Assembly (NCBI RefSeq): GCF_037975245.1
Contig: NC_092580.1
Coordinates: 9,461,001 to 9,525,000 of the forward strand
Source: Apostichopus japonicus
Taxonomy: Eukaryota; Echinodermata; Holothuroidea; Aspidochirotida; Stichopodidae
Direction of reading: 5' to 3'
Length of the DNA: 64,000 nucleotides
Positions 13,144-28,400 of this stretch are shown here, piece by piece. Numbering within the stretch: the first letter of the stretch is position 1; each line of letters starts with the position of its first letter. The notes below the pieces were generated by a model that was given only the letters and a program-made list of their open reading frames with translations, did not search any database and was not told the DNA's origin. A program made the translations under genes and the position numbers.

Positions 13144-14314
13144 GGAATGTGCGATACCGATAAATCGATTGTGCGGTATTGATAAATCGATTGTGTGATA
13201 CCGATTAATCGAATGTGCTGTACCGATCAATCGAATGTGCGGTACCGATAAATCGAACGTGCGTTACCGATAAATCGAACGTGCGGTACCGATAAATCGA
13301 ATGTGCGATACCAATAAATCGAATATGCGGTACCGATAAATGGAATGTGCGATACCGATAAATCGAATGTGCGGTATTGATAAATCGATTGTGTGATACC
13401 GATAAATCGATTGCGCGGTACCGATAAATCGAACGTGCGGTACCGATAAATCGAATGTGCGGTATTGATAAATCGAATGTGCGGTACCGATAAATTGAAC
13501 GTGTGATACCGATTAATTGATTGTGCGGTACCGATAAATCGAATGTGCGGTACCGATAAATCGAATGTGCGGTACCGATAAATCGAACGTGCGATACCGA
13601 TAAATCGATTGTGCGGTACCGATAAATCGAATGTGCGAGACCGATTAATCGAATGTGCGCTACCGATAAATAGAACGTGTGATACCGATTAATCGAATGT
13701 GCTGTACCGATAAATCGAATGTGCGGTACCGATAAATGGAATGTGCGATACCGATAAATCGAATGTGCGGTATTGATAAATCGATTGTGCGGTACCGATA
13801 AATCGAAAGTGCGGTACGATAAATCAAACGTGCGGTACCGATAAATCGAACGTGCGGTACCGATAAATCGAATGTGCGATACCAATAAATCGAATATGCG
13901 ATACCGATAAATCGAATATGCGGTACCGATAAATCGATTGTGCGGTACCGATAAGTCAAATGTGCGAGACCGATTAATCGAATGTGCGGTACCGATAAAT
14001 CGATTGTGCGGTACCGATGAGTCAAATGTGCGAGACCGATTAATCGATAGTGCGGTACCGATAAATCGATTGTGCGGTACCGATCAATCAAAAGTGCGGT
14101 ACCGATCAATCGATTGTGCGGTACCGATCAATCGAAAGTGCGGTACCGATATATGGAACGTGCGATAGAGATTAATCGAATCTGCGGTACCGATAAATCG
14201 AATGTGCGGTACCGATAAATCGATTGTGCGGTACCGATAAGCTAAATGTGCGAGACCGATTAATCGATGTTGCGGTACCGATAAATCGAATGTGCGAGAC
14301 CGATTAATCGAATG
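13144..14314. repeat. Mixed satellite units
   Basis: Shuffled 22-mers, many of them GGTACC units, with several GGTATTGATAAATCG and GGTACGATAAATCG members. A short local duplication of the CAAATGTGCGAGACCGATTA unit is present at about 13,960-14,050. No gene, RNA or mobile element is seen. Confidence 0.82.
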
Positions 14315-16600
14315 TGCGGTACCGATAAATCGATTGTGCGGTACCTATCAATCGATTGCGGTACTGATCAATCGAAAGTGCGGTACCGATATGTCGAACG
14401 TGCGATAGAGATTAATCGAATCTGCGGTACCGATAAATCGAATGTGCGATACCGATAAATCGAATGTGCGATACCGATTGCTCGAATTTACGATACCGAT
14501 CAATCGAATGTGCGGTACCGATAAATCGAAAGTGCGTTACCGATAAATCGAAAGTGCGATTCCAATAAATCGAATATGCGATACCGATAAATAGAGTATG
14601 CGGTACCGATAAATCGATTGCGTGGTTCCGATCAATCGAATGTGCGGTACCGATAAATCGAATGTGCGATATTGATAAATCGATTGTGCGGTACCGATAA
14701 ATCGATTGCGCGGTACCGATCAATCGAATGTGCGGTACCGATAAATCGAATGTGCGATTACAATAAATGGAATGTGCGTACCGATAAATGGAATGTGCGA
14801 GACCGATTAATCGAATGTGCGGTACCGATAAATCGATTGTGCGGTACCGATAAATCGATTGTGCGGTACCGATCAATCGAAAGTGCGGTACCGATATATC
14901 GAACGTGCGATACCGATTAATCGAATCTGCGGTACCGATAATTCGAAAGTGCGATACCGATTAATCGAATGTGCGATATCGATATATCAAATGTGCGGTA
15001 CCGATAAATCGAATGTGCGGTACCGATAAATCGAATGGGCGGTACCGATAAATCGAATGTGCGGTATTGATAAATCGATTGTGCGGTACCGTTAAATCGA
15101 AAGAGCGGTACCGATAAATAGATTGTGCGGTACCGATAAATCGATTGTGCGGTACCGATAAATCGAACGTGCGATACCGATAAATCAAATCTGCGGTACC
15201 GATTAATCGATTGTGCGGTACCGATCAATCGAATGTGCGGTACCGATAAATCGAATGTGCGATTACAATAAATGGAATGTGCGTACCGATAAATGGAATG
15301 TGCGAGACCGATTAATCGAATGTGCGGTACCGATAAATCGATTGTGCGGTACCGATAAATCGATTGTGCGGTACCGATAAATCGATTGTGCGGTACCGAT
15401 AAATCGAACGTGCGATACAGATAAATCGAATGTGCGGTACCGATAAATCGATTGTGCGGTACCGATAAATCGATTGTGCGGTACCTATCAATCGATTGCG
15501 GTACTGATCAATCGAAAGTGCGGTACCGATATGTCGAACGTGCGATAGAGATTAATCGAATCTGCGGTACCGATAAATCGAATGTGCGATACCGATAAAT
15601 CGAATGTGCGATACCGATTGCTCGAATTTACGATACCGATCAATCGAATGTGCGGTACCGATAAATCGAAAGTGCGGTACCGATAAATCGAAAGTGCGAT
15701 TCCAATAAATCGAATATGCGATACCGATAAATAGAGTATGCGGTACCGATAAATCGATTGCGTGGTTCCGATCAATCGAATGTGCGGTACCGATAAATCG
15801 AATGTGCGATATTGATAAATCGATTGTGCGGTACCGATAAATCGATTGCGCGGTACCGATCAATCGAATGTGCGGTACCGATAAATCGAATGTGCGATTA
15901 CAATAAATGGAATGTGCGTACCGATAAATGGAATGTGCGAGACCGATTAATCGAATGTGCGGTACCGATAAATCGATTGTGCGGTACCGATAAATCGATT
16001 GTGCGGTACCGATCAATCGAAAGTGCGGTACCGATATATCGAACGTGCGATACCGATTAATCGAATCTGCGGTACCGATAATTCGAAAGTGCGATACCGA
16101 TTAATCGAATGTGCGATATCGATATATCAAATGTGCGGTACCGATAAATCGAATGTGCGGTACCGATAAATCGAATGGGCGGTACCGATAAATCGAATGT
16201 GCGGTATTGATAAATCGATTGTGCGGTACCGTTAAATCGAAAGAGCGGTACCGATAAATCGATTGTGCGGTACCGATAAATCGATTGTGCGGTACCGATA
16301 AATCGAACGTGCGATACCGATAAATCAAATCTGCGGTACCGATTAATCGATTGTGCGGTACCGATCAATCGAATGTGCGGTACCGATAAATCGAATGTGC
16401 GATTACAATAAATGGAATGTGCGAGACCGATTAATCGAATGTGCGGTACCGATAAATCGATTGTGCGGTACCGATAAATCGATTGTGCGGTACCGATAAA
16501 TCGATTGTGCGGTACCGATAAATCGAACGTGCGATACAGATAAATCGAATGTGCGGTACCGATAAATCGATTGTGCGGTACCGATAAATCGATTGTGCGG
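14315..16600. repeat. 1,140-bp HOR, two tandem copies
   Basis: About 14,315-15,454 repeats at about 15,455-16,600 with an offset of 1,140 bp (52 units minus 4 bp). The 20-bp marker unit GGTACCTATCAATCGATTGC lies at 14,340 and 15,480. Copy 2 lacks one 21-bp unit near 16,420, after which the offset becomes 1,119 bp. Other differences are rare single bases, for example GTGCGTTAC near 14,535 versus GTGCGGTAC near 15,675. Confidence 0.91.
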
Positions 16601-16850
16601 TACCGATAAATCGAACGTGCGATACCGATAAATCAAATCGAACGTGTGATACCGATTAATCGAATGTGCGGTACCGATAAATCGAATGTGCGGTACCGAT
16701 AAATCGAATGTGCGATAACAATAAATCGAATGTGCGGTACCGATAAATCGATTGTGCGGTACCGATCAATCGAATGTGCGAGACCGATTAATCGAATGTG
16801 CGGTACCGAATAATAGATTGTGCGGTACCGATCAATCGATTGTGCGGTAC
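16601..16850. repeat. Mixed satellite units
   Basis: A short stretch of about 11 units linking two HOR blocks. It resembles the end of family C (about 12,415-12,600). Nothing else is visible. Confidence 0.8.
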
Positions 16851-18710
16851 CGATCAATCGAATGTGCGGTACCGATAAATCGAATGTGCGATTACAATAA
16901 ATGTAATGTGCGATACCGATAAAGGGAATGTGCGAGACCGATTAATAGAATATGCGGTAACGACAAATCGATTGTGCGGTACCGATTAATCGATTGTGCG
17001 GTACCGATCAATCGAAAGTGCGGTACCGATATATCGAACGTGCGATACCGATTAATCGATATTGCGGTACCGATAAATCGAAAGTGCGATACCGATTAAT
17101 CGAATGTGCGATATCGATATATCGAATGTGCGGTACCGATAAATCGAATGTGCGGTACCGATAAATCGAAAGTGCGGTACCGATAAATAGAATGTGCGAT
17201 ACCAATAAATGGAATGTGTGATACCGATAAATCGAACGTGTGATACCGATTAATCGAATGTGCGGTACCGATAAATCGAATGTTCGGTACCGATAAATGG
17301 AATGTGCGATACCGATAAATCGAATGTGCGGTATTGATAAATCGATTGTGCGGTACCGATAAATCGAAAATGTGGTACGATAAATCGAACGTGCGGTACG
17401 ATAAATCGAACGTGCGGTACCGATTAATCGAACGTGCGGTACCGATAAATCGAACGTGCGATACTAATAAATCGAATATGCGATACCGATAAATCGAATA
17501 TGCGGTACCGATAAATCGATTGTACGGTACCGATAAATCGAATGTGCGGTACAGATAAATCGAATATGCGATACCGATGAATGGAATGTGCGAGACCCAT
17601 TAATCGAATGTGCGGTACCGATAAATCGATTGTGCGGTACCGATAAATCGATTGTGCGGTACCGATCAATCGAAAGTGCGGTACCGATATATCGAACGTG
17701 CGATACCGATTAACCGAATCTGCGGTACCGATAATTCGAAAGTGCGATACCGATTAATCGAATGTGCGGTACCGATAAATCGAATGTGCGGTACCGATAA
17801 ATGGAATGTGCGATACCGATAAATCGAATGTGCGGTATTGATAAATCGATTGTGTGATACCGATTAATCGAATGTGCTGTACCGATAAATCGAATGTGCG
17901 GTACCGATAAATCGAACGTGCGGTACCGATAAATCGAACGTGCGGTACCGAAAAATCGAATGTGCGATACCAATAAATCGAATATGCGATACCGATAAAT
18001 CGAATATGCGGTACCGATAAATCGAATGTGCGGTACCGATAAGTCAAATGTGCGAGACCGATTAATCGATATTGCGGTACCGATAAATCGAATGTGCGGT
18101 ACCGATCAATCCAAAGTGCGGTACCGATAAATCGAATGTGCGGTACCAATAAATCGATTGTGCGGTTCCGATAAATCGATTGTGCGGTACCGATAAATCG
18201 AACGTGCGATACTGATAAATCAAATCTGCGGTACCGATTAATCTAACGTGTGATACCGATTAATGGAATGTGCGGTACCGATAAATCGAATGTGCGGTAC
18301 CGATAAATGGAATGTGCGATAACAATAAATCGAATGTGTGGTACCGATAAATCGATTGTGCGGTACCGATAAATCGAATGTGCGAGAACGATTAATCGAA
18401 TGTGCGGTACCGATAAATCGATTGTGCGGTACCGATCAATCGATTGTGCGGTACCGATCAATCGAAAGTGCGGTACCGATATATCGAACGTGCGATAGAG
18501 ATTAATCGAATCTGCGGAACCGATAAATCGAATGTGCGATACCGATAAATCGAATGTGCGAAACAGATTGCTCGAATTTACGATACCGATCAATCGAAGG
18601 TGCGGTACCGATAAATCGAAAGTGCGGTACCGATAAATCGAAAGTGCGATAACAATAAATCGAATATGCGATACCGATAAATAGAGTATGCGGTTCCGAT
18701 AAATCGATTG
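16851..18710. repeat. 2,220-bp HOR, copy 1
   Basis: Aligns with 19,071-20,930 at a constant offset of 2,220 bp (101 units minus 2 bp). Over about 1,860 bp I saw only a couple of differences: near 17,950 versus 20,170 (GAAAAATCG/GATAAATCG) and near 18,234 versus 20,454 (GTACCG/GTACTG). That is about 99.9% identity. The copy ends abruptly at about 18,710, where TCGATTGTGCGG here becomes TCGATTGCGCGG in copy 2. Confidence 0.93.
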
Positions 18711-19070
18711 TGCGGTACCGATAAATCGAAAGTGCGGTACCGATAAATCGAAAGTGCGATACCAATAAATCGAATATGCGATACCGACAAATCGAGTATG
18801 CGGTACCGATAAATCGATTGCTCGGTACCGATCAATCGATTGTGCGGTACCGATCAATCAAAAGTGCGGTACCGATCAATCCAAAGTGCGGTACCGATAA
18901 ATCGAACGTGCGATACCGATAAATCGAATGTGCGATAACAATAAATCGAATGTGCGATACCGATAAATCGAATGTGCGGTACCGATAAATCGATTGTGCG
19001 GTACCGATAAATCGAATGTGCGAGACCGATTAATCGAATGTGCGGTACCGATAAATCGAATGTGCGAGAC
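18711..19070. repeat. Satellite units between 2,220-bp HOR copies
   Basis: About 16 units in register that join the two copies. They contain a local repeat of the AAAGTGCGATACCAATAAATC unit and GAGACC units. They resemble stretches at about 22,380-22,600. No gene is seen. Confidence 0.8.
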
Positions 19071-20930
19071 CGATCAATCGAATGTGCGGTACCGATAAAT
19101 CGAATGTGCGATTACAATAAATGTAATGTGCGATACCGATAAAGGGAATGTGCGAGACCGATTAATAGAATATGCGGTAACGACAAATCGATTGTGCGGT
19201 ACCGATTAATCGATTGTGCGGTACCGATCAATCGAAAGTGCGGTACCGATATATCGAACGTGCGATACCGATTAATCGATATTGCGGTACCGATAAATCG
19301 AAAGTGCGATACCGATTAATCGAATGTGCGATATCGATATATCGAATGTGCGGTACCGATAAATCGAATGTGCGGTACCGATAAATCGAAAGTGCGGTAC
19401 CGATAAATAGAATGTGCGATACCAATAAATGGAATGTGTGATACCGATAAATCGAACGTGTGATACCGATTAATCGAATGTGCGGTACCGATAAATCGAA
19501 TGTTCGGTACCGATAAATGGAATGTGCGATACCGATAAATCGAATGTGCGGTATTGATAAATCGATTGTGCGGTACCGATAAATCGAAAATGTGGTACGA
19601 TAAATCGAACGTGCGGTACGATAAATCGAACGTGCGGTACCGATTAATCGAACGTGCGGTACCGATAAATCGAACGTGCGATACTAATAAATCGAATATG
19701 CGATACCGATAAATCGAATATGCGGTACCGATAAATCGATTGTACGGTACCGATAAATCGAATGTGCGGTACAGATAAATCGAATATGCGATACCGATGA
19801 ATGGAATGTGCGAGACCCATTAATCGAATGTGCGGTACCGATAAATCGATTGTGCGGTACCGATAAATCGATTGTGCGGTACCGATCAATCGAAAGTGCG
19901 GTACCGATATATCGAACGTGCGATACCGATTAACCGAATCTGCGGTACCGATAATTCGAAAGTGCGATACCGATTAATCGAATGTGCGGTACCGATAAAT
20001 CGAATGTGCGGTACCGATAAATGGAATGTGCGATACCGATAAATCGAATGTGCGGTATTGATAAATCGATTGTGTGATACCGATTAATCGAATGTGCTGT
20101 ACCGATAAATCGAATGTGCGGTACCGATAAATCGAACGTGCGGTACCGATAAATCGAACGTGCGGTACCGATAAATCGAATGTGCGATACCAATAAATCG
20201 AATATGCGATACCGATAAATCGAATATGCGGTACCGATAAATCGAATGTGCGGTACCGATAAGTCAAATGTGCGAGACCGATTAATCGATATTGCGGTAC
20301 CGATAAATCGAATGTGCGGTACCGATCAATCCAAAGTGCGGTACCGATAAATCGAATGTGCGGTACCAATAAATCGATTGTGCGGTTCCGATAAATCGAT
20401 TGTGCGGTACCGATAAATCGAACGTGCGATACTGATAAATCAAATCTGCGGTACTGATTAATCTAACGTGTGATACCGATTAATGGAATGTGCGGTACCG
20501 ATAAATCGAATGTGCGGTACCGATAAATGGAATGTGCGATAACAATAAATCGAATGTGTGGTACCGATAAATCGATTGTGCGGTACCGATAAATCGAATG
20601 TGCGAGAACGATTAATCGAATGTGCGGTACCGATAAATCGATTGTGCGGTACCGATCAATCGATTGTGCGGTACCGATCAATCGAAAGTGCGGTACCGAT
20701 ATATCGAACGTGCGATAGAGATTAATCGAATCTGCGGAACCGATAAATCGAATGTGCGATACCGATAAATCGAATGTGCGAAACAGATTGCTCGAATTTA
20801 CGATACCGATCAATCGAAGGTGCGGTACCGATAAATCGAAAGTGCGGTACCGATAAATCGAAAGTGCGATAACAATAAATCGAATATGCGATACCGATAA
20901 ATAGAGTATGCGGTTCCGATAAATCGATTG
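19071..20930. repeat. 2,220-bp HOR, copy 2
   Basis: Second copy of 16,851-18,710, with line-for-line agreement over nearly its whole length. It carries the diagnostic fused variant GCGAAACAGATTGCTCG at 20,778 (18,558 in copy 1). The same variant also occurs at 23,088, 24,223, 40,605 and 42,605, which links this HOR to later blocks. Confidence 0.93.
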
Positions 20931-23900
20931 CGCGGTACCGATCAATCGAATGTGCGGTACCGATAAATCGATTGCGCGGTACCGATCAATCGAATGTGCG
21001 GTACCGATCAATCGAATGTGCGGTACCGATAAATCGAACGTGTGATACCGATGAATTGAATGTGCGGTACCGATAAATCGAATGTGCGATAACAATAAAT
21101 CGAATGTGAGGTACCGATAAATCGATTGTGCGGTACCGATCAATCGATTGTGCGGTACCGATCAATCGAAAGTGTGGTGCCGATATATCGAACGTGCGAT
21201 AGAGATTAATCGAATCTGCGGTACCGATAAATCGAATGTGCGATACCGATAAATCGAATGTGCGATACCGATAAATCGAACTTACGATACCGATCAATCG
21301 AATGTGCGGTACCGATAAATCGAAAGTGCGGTACCGATAAATCGAAAGTGCGATACCAATAAATCGAATATGCGATACCGACAAATCGAGTATGCGGTAC
21401 CGATAAATCGATTGCTCGGTACCGATCAATCGAATGTGCGGTTCCGATAAATCGAATGTGCGGTATTGATAATTCGATTGTGCGGTACCGATAAATCCAT
21501 TGCGCGGTACCGATCAATCGAATGTGCGGTACCGATCAATCGAATGTGCGGTACCGATAAATCGAACGTGTGATACCGATTAATTTAATGTGCGGTACCG
21601 ATAAATCGAATGTGCGGTACCGATAAATCGAAAATGCGGTACCGAGAAATCGATTGTGCGGTACCGATAAGTCAAATGTGCGAGACCGATTAATCGATGT
21701 TGCGGTACCGATAAATCGATTGTGCGGTACCGATCAATCGATTGTGCGGTACCGATAAATCGAACGTGCGATACCGATAAATCGAATGTGCGATAACAAT
21801 AAATCGAATGTGCGATACCGATAAATCGAATGTGCGGTACCGATAAATCGATTGTGCGGTACCGATAAATCGAATGTGCGAGACCGATTAATCGAATGTG
21901 CGGTACCGATAAATCGAACGTGTGATACCGATTAATCGAATGTGCGGTACCGATAAATCGAATGTGCGGTACCGATAAATCGAATGTGCGATACCAATAA
22001 ATCGAATGTGCGATACCGATCAATCGAATATGCGGTACCGATAAATCGATATTGCGGTACCGATATGTCAAATGTGCGAGACCGATTAATCGATATTGCG
22101 GTACCGATAAATCGATTGTGCGGTACCGATCAATCCAAAGTGCGGTACCGATAAATCGAACGTGCGATACCGATAAATCGAACGTGCGGTACCAATAAAT
22201 CGATTGTGCGGTTCCGATAAATCGATTGTGCGGTACCGATAAATCGATTGTGCGGTACCGATCAATCGATTGTGCGGTACCGATCAATCAAAAGTGCGGT
22301 ACCGATAAATCGAACGTGCGATACCGATAAATCGAATGTGCGATAACAATAAATCGAATGTGCGATACCGATAAATCGATTGTGCGGTACCGATCAATCA
22401 AAAGTGCGGTACCGATCAATCCAAAGTGCGGTACCGATAAATCGAACGTGCGATACCGATAAATCGAATGTGCGATAACAATAAATCGAATGTGCGATAC
22501 CGATAAATCGAATGTGCGGTACCGATAAATCGATTGTGCGGTACCGATAAATCGAATGTGCGAGACCGATTAATCGAATGTGCGGTACCGATAAATCGAT
22601 TGTGCGGTACCGATCAATCCAAAGTGCGGTACCGATAAATCGAACGTGCGATACCGATAAATCGAACGTGCGATACCGATAAATCGAATGTGCGGTACCA
22701 ATAAATCGATTGTGCGGTACCGATAAATCGAACGTGCGATACCGATAAATCAAATCTGCGGTACCGATTAATCGAACGTGTGATACCGATTAATGGAATG
22801 TGCGGTACCGATAAATCGAATGTGCGGTACCGATAAATGGAATGTGCGATAACAATAAATCGAATGTGCGGTACCGATAAATCGAACGTGCGGTACCGAT
22901 AAATCGAATGTGCGAGACCGATTAATCGAATGTGCGGTACCGATAAATCGATTGTGCGGTACCGATCATTCGATTGTGCGGTACCGATCAATCGAAAGTG
23001 CGGTACCGATATATCGAACGTGCGATAGAGATTAATCGAATCTGCGGTACCGATAAATCGAATGTGCGATACCGATAAATCGAATGTGCGAAACAGATTG
23101 CTCGAATTTACGATACCGATCAATCGAAGGTGCGGTACCGATAAATCGAAAGTGCGGTACCGATAAATCGAAAGTGCGATACCAATAAATCGAATATGCG
23201 ATACCGATAAATCGAGTATGCGGTTCCGATAAATCGATTGCGCGGTACCGATCAATCAAAAGTGCGGTACCGATAAATCGAACGTGCGATACCGATGAAT
23301 CGAATGTGCGATAACAATAAATCGAATGTGCGGTACCGATAAATCGAATGTGCGGTACCGATAAATCGAACGTGCGGTACCGATAAATCGAATGTGCGAG
23401 ACCGATTAATCGAACGTGCGGTACCGATAAATCGAACGTGTGATACCGATTAATCGAATGTGCGGTACCGATAAAACGAATGTGCGGTACCGATAAATCG
23501 AATGTGCGGTATTGAAAAATCGATTGTGCGGTACCGATAAATCGAAAGTGCGGTACGATAAATCGAACGTGCGGTACCGATAAATCGAACGTGCGGTACC
23601 GATAAATCGAATGTGCGGTACCGATAAATCGAATGTGCGATATCGATAAATCGATTGTGCGGTACCGATAAATCAAAAGTGCGGTACCGATAAATCGAAC
23701 GTGCGATACCGATAAATCGAATGTGCGATAACGATAAATCGAATGTGCGATACCGATAAATCGAATGTGCGGTACCGATAAATCGAATGTGCGATACCGA
23801 TAAATAGATTGTGCGGTACCGATCAATCAAAAGTGCGGTACCGATCAATCGAACGTGCGATACCGATAAATCGATAACATTAAATCGAATGTGCGATACC

Positions 23901-25479
23901 GATAAATCAAATCTGCGGTACCGATTAATCGAACGTGTGATACCGATTAATGTAATGTGCGGTACCGATAAATCGAATGTGCGGTACCGATAAATGGAAT
24001 GTGCGATAACAATAAATCGAATGTGCGGTACCGATAAATCGAACGTGCGGTACCGATAAATCGAATGTGCGAGAACGATTAATCGAATGTGCGGTACCGA
24101 TAAATCGATTGTGCGGTACCGATCAATCGAAAGTGCGGTACCGATATATCGAACGTGCGATAGAGATTAATCGAATCTGCGGTACCGATAAATCGAATGT
24201 GCGATACCGATAAATCGAATGTGCGAAACAGATTGCTCGAATTTACGATACCGATCAATCGAAGGTGCGGTACCGATAAATCGAAAGTGCGGTACCGATA
24301 AATCGAAAGTGCGATACCAATAAATCGAATATGCGATACCGATAAATCGAGTATGCGGTTCCGATTAATCGATTGCGCGGTACCGATCAATCGAATGTGC
24401 GGTACCGATAAATCGATTGCGCGGTACCAATCAATCGAATGTTCGGTACCGATCAATCGAATGTGCGGTACCGATAAATCGAACGTGTGATACCGATTAA
24501 TTGAATGTGCGGTACCGATAAATCGAATGTGCGGTACCGATAAATCGAATGTGCGGTACCGATAAATCGATTGTGCGGTACCGATCAATCAAATGTGCGA
24601 GACCGATTAATCGATGTTGCGGTACCGATAAATCGATTGTGCGGTACCGATCAATCAAAAGTGCGGCACCGATAAATCGAACGTGCGATACCGATAAATC
24701 GAATGTGCGATAACCATAAATCGAATGTGCGATACCGATAAATCGAATGTGCGGTACCGATAAATCGATTGTGCGGTACAGATAAATCGAATGTGCGAGA
24801 CCGATTAATCGAATGTGCGGTACCGATAAATCGAACGTGTGATACCGATTAATCGAATGTGCGGTACCGATAAATCGAATGTGCGGTACCGATAAATCGA
24901 ATGTGCGGTATTGATAAATCGATTGTGCGGTACCGATAAATCGAAAGTGCGGTACGATAAATCGAACGTGCGGTACCGATAAATCGAACGTGCGGTACCG
25001 ATAAATCGAACGTGCGATACCGATAAATCAAGTCTACGGTACCGATTAATCGAATGTGTGATACCGATTAATCGAATGTGCGGTACCGATAAATCGAATG
25101 TGCGGTACCGATAAATGGAATGTGCGATAACAATAAATCGAATGTGCGGTACCGATAAATCGATTGTGCGGTACCGATCAATCGAAAGTGCGGTACCGAT
25201 ATATCGAACGTGCGATAGAGATTAATCGAATCTGCGGTACCGATAAATCGAAAGTGCGGTACCGATAAATCGAAAGTGCGATACCGATAAATCGAATATG
25301 CGATACCGATAAATCGAGTATGCGGTACCGATAAATCGATTGCGCGGTACCGATCAATCGAATTTGCGGTACCGATAAATCGAATGTGCGGTATTGATAA
25401 ATCGATTGTGCGGTACCGATAAATCGATTGCGCGGTACCGATCAACCGAATTTGCGGTACCGATAAATCGAATGTGCGG
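20931..25479. repeat. Mosaic satellite region
   Basis: No single constant offset describes this region, but pieces recur elsewhere. About 21,206-21,600 matches 41,494 and 44,923 onward, at offsets of 20,288 and 23,717 bp. About 23,260-23,900 matches 25,626 onward at 2,366 bp. About 24,850-25,060 matches 43,275 onward at 18,426 bp. A 36-bp fused unit (ATCGATAACATTAAATCG) starts at 23,857. No coding or RNA feature is seen. Confidence 0.87.
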
Positions 25480-28400
25480 TACCGATAAATCGAATGTGCG
25501 GTACCGATAAATCGAATATGCGGTACCGATAAATCGATTGTGCGGTACCGATAAGTCAAATGTGCGAGACCGATTTATCGATGTTGCGGTACCGATAAAT
25601 CGATTGTGCGGTACCGATCAATCAAAAGTGCGGTACCGATAAATCGAACGTGCGATACCGATGAATCGAATGTGCGATAACAATAAATCGAATGTACGAT
25701 ACCGATAAATCGAATGTGCGGTACCGATAAATCGAACGTGCGGTACCGATAAATCGAATGTGCGAGACCGATTAATCGAACGTGCGGTACCGATAAATCG
25801 AACGTGTGATACCGATTAATCGAATGTGCGGTACCGATAAATCGAATGTGCGGTACCGATAAATCGAATGTGCGGTATTGAAAAATCGATTGTGCGGTAC
25901 CGATAAATCGAAAGTGCGGTACGATAAATCGAACGTGCGGTACCGATAAATCGAACGTGCGGTACCGATAAATCGAATGTGCGGTACCGATAAATCGAAT
26001 GTGCGATACCGATAAATCGATTGTGCGGTACCGATAAATCAAAAGTGCGGTACCGATAAATCGAACGTGCGATACCGATAAATCGAATGTGCGATAACGA
26101 TAAATCGAATGTGCGATACCGATAAATCGAATGTGCGGTACCGATAAATCGAATGTGCGATACCGATAAATCGATTGTGCGGTACCGATCAATCGATTGT
26201 GCGGTACCGATCAATCGAACGTGCGATACCGATAAATCGATAACATTAAATCGAATGTGCGATACCGATAAATCGAATGTGCGGTACCGATAAATCGAAC
26301 GTGCGATACCGATAAATCGAATGTGCGATAACAATAAATCGAATGTGCGATACCGATAAATCGAATGTGCGGTACCGATAAGTCAAATGTGCGAGACCGA
26401 TTAATCGATGTTGCGGTACCGATAAATCGATTGTGCGGTACCGATCAATCAAAAGTGCGGTACCGATAAATCGAACGTGCGATACCGATAAATCGATTGT
26501 GCGATAACAATAAATCGAATGTGCGATACCGATAAATCGAATGTGCGATACCGATAAATCGATTGTGCGTTACCGATAAATCGAATGTGCGAGACCGATT
26601 AATCGAATGTGCGGTACCGATAAATCGAACGTGTGATACCGATTAATCGAATGTGCGGTACCGATAAATCGAATGTGCGGTACCGATAAATCGAATGTGC
26701 GATACCAATAAATCGAATATGCGATACCGATCAATCGAATATGCGGTACCGATAAATCGATATTGCGGTACCGATATGTCAAATGTGCGAGACCGATTAA
26801 TCGATATTGCGGTACCGATAAATCGATTGTGCGGTACCGATCAATCCAAAGTGCGGTACCGATAAATCGAACGTGCGATACCGATAAATCGAATGTGCGG
26901 TACCAATAAATCGATTGTGCGGTACCGATAAATCGATTGTGCGGTACCGATCAATCAAAAGTGCGGTACCGATCAATCAAAAGTGCGGTACCGATAAATC
27001 GAACGTGCGATACCGATAAATCGAATGTGCGATAACAATAAATCGAATGTGCGATACCGATAAATCGAATGTGCGGTACCGATAAATCGATTGTGCGGTA
27101 CCGATAAATCGAATGTGCGAGACCGATTAATCGAATGTGCGGTACCGATAAATCGAACGTGCGATACCGATAAATGGAATGTGCGATAACAATAAATCGA
27201 ATGTGCGGTACCGATAAATCGATTGTGCGGTACCGATAAATCGAATGTGCGGTATTGATAAATCGATTGTGCGGTACCGATAAATCGATTGTGCGGTACC
27301 GATAAATCGAATTTGCGGTACCGATAAATCGAATGTGCGGTATTGATAAATCGATTGTGCGGTACCGATAAATCGATTGCGCGGTACCGATCAACCGAAT
27401 TTGCGGTACCGATAAATCGAATGTGCGGTACCGATAAATCGAACGTGTGATACCGATTAATTGAATGTGCGGTACCGATAAATCGAATGTGCGGTACCGA
27501 TAAATCGAATATGCGGTACCGATAAATCGATTGTGCGGTACCGATAAGTCAAATGTGCGAGACCGATTTATCGATGTTGCGGTACCGATAAATCGATTGT
27601 GCGGTACCGATCAATCAAAAGTGCGGTACCGATAAATCGAACGTGCGATACCGATGAATCGAATGTGCGATAACAATAAATCGAATGTGCGATACCGATA
27701 AATCGAATGTGCGGTAAGGATAAATCGAACGTGCGGTACCGATAAATCGAATGTGCGAGACCGATTAATCGAACGTGCGGTACCGATAAATCGAACGTGT
27801 GATACCGATTAATCGAATGTGCGGTACCGATAAAACGAATGTGCGGTACCGATAAATCGAATGTGCGGTATTGAAAAATCGATTGTGCGGTACCGATAAA
27901 TCGAAAGTGCGGTACGATAAATCGAACGTGCGGTACCGATAAATCGAACGTGCGGTACCGATAAATCGAATGTGCGGTACCGATAAATCGAATGTGCGAT
28001 ACCGATAAATCGATTGTGCGGTACCGATAAATCAAAAGTGCGGTACCGATAAATCGAACGTGCGATACCGATAAATCGAATGTGCGATAACGATAAATCG
28101 AATGTGCGATACCGATAAATCGAATGTGCGGTACCGATAAATCGAATGTGCGATACCGATAAATCGATTGTGCGGTACCGATCAATCAAAAGTGCGAGAC
28201 CGATCAATCGAACGTGCGATACCGATAAATCGATAACATTAAATCGAATGTGCGATACCGATAAATCGATTGTGCGGTACCGATAAATCGAACGTGCGAT
28301 ACCGATAAATCGAATGTGCGATAACAATAAATCGAATGTGCGATACCGATAAATCGAATGTGCGGTACCGATAAGTCAAATGTGCGAGACCGATTAATCG

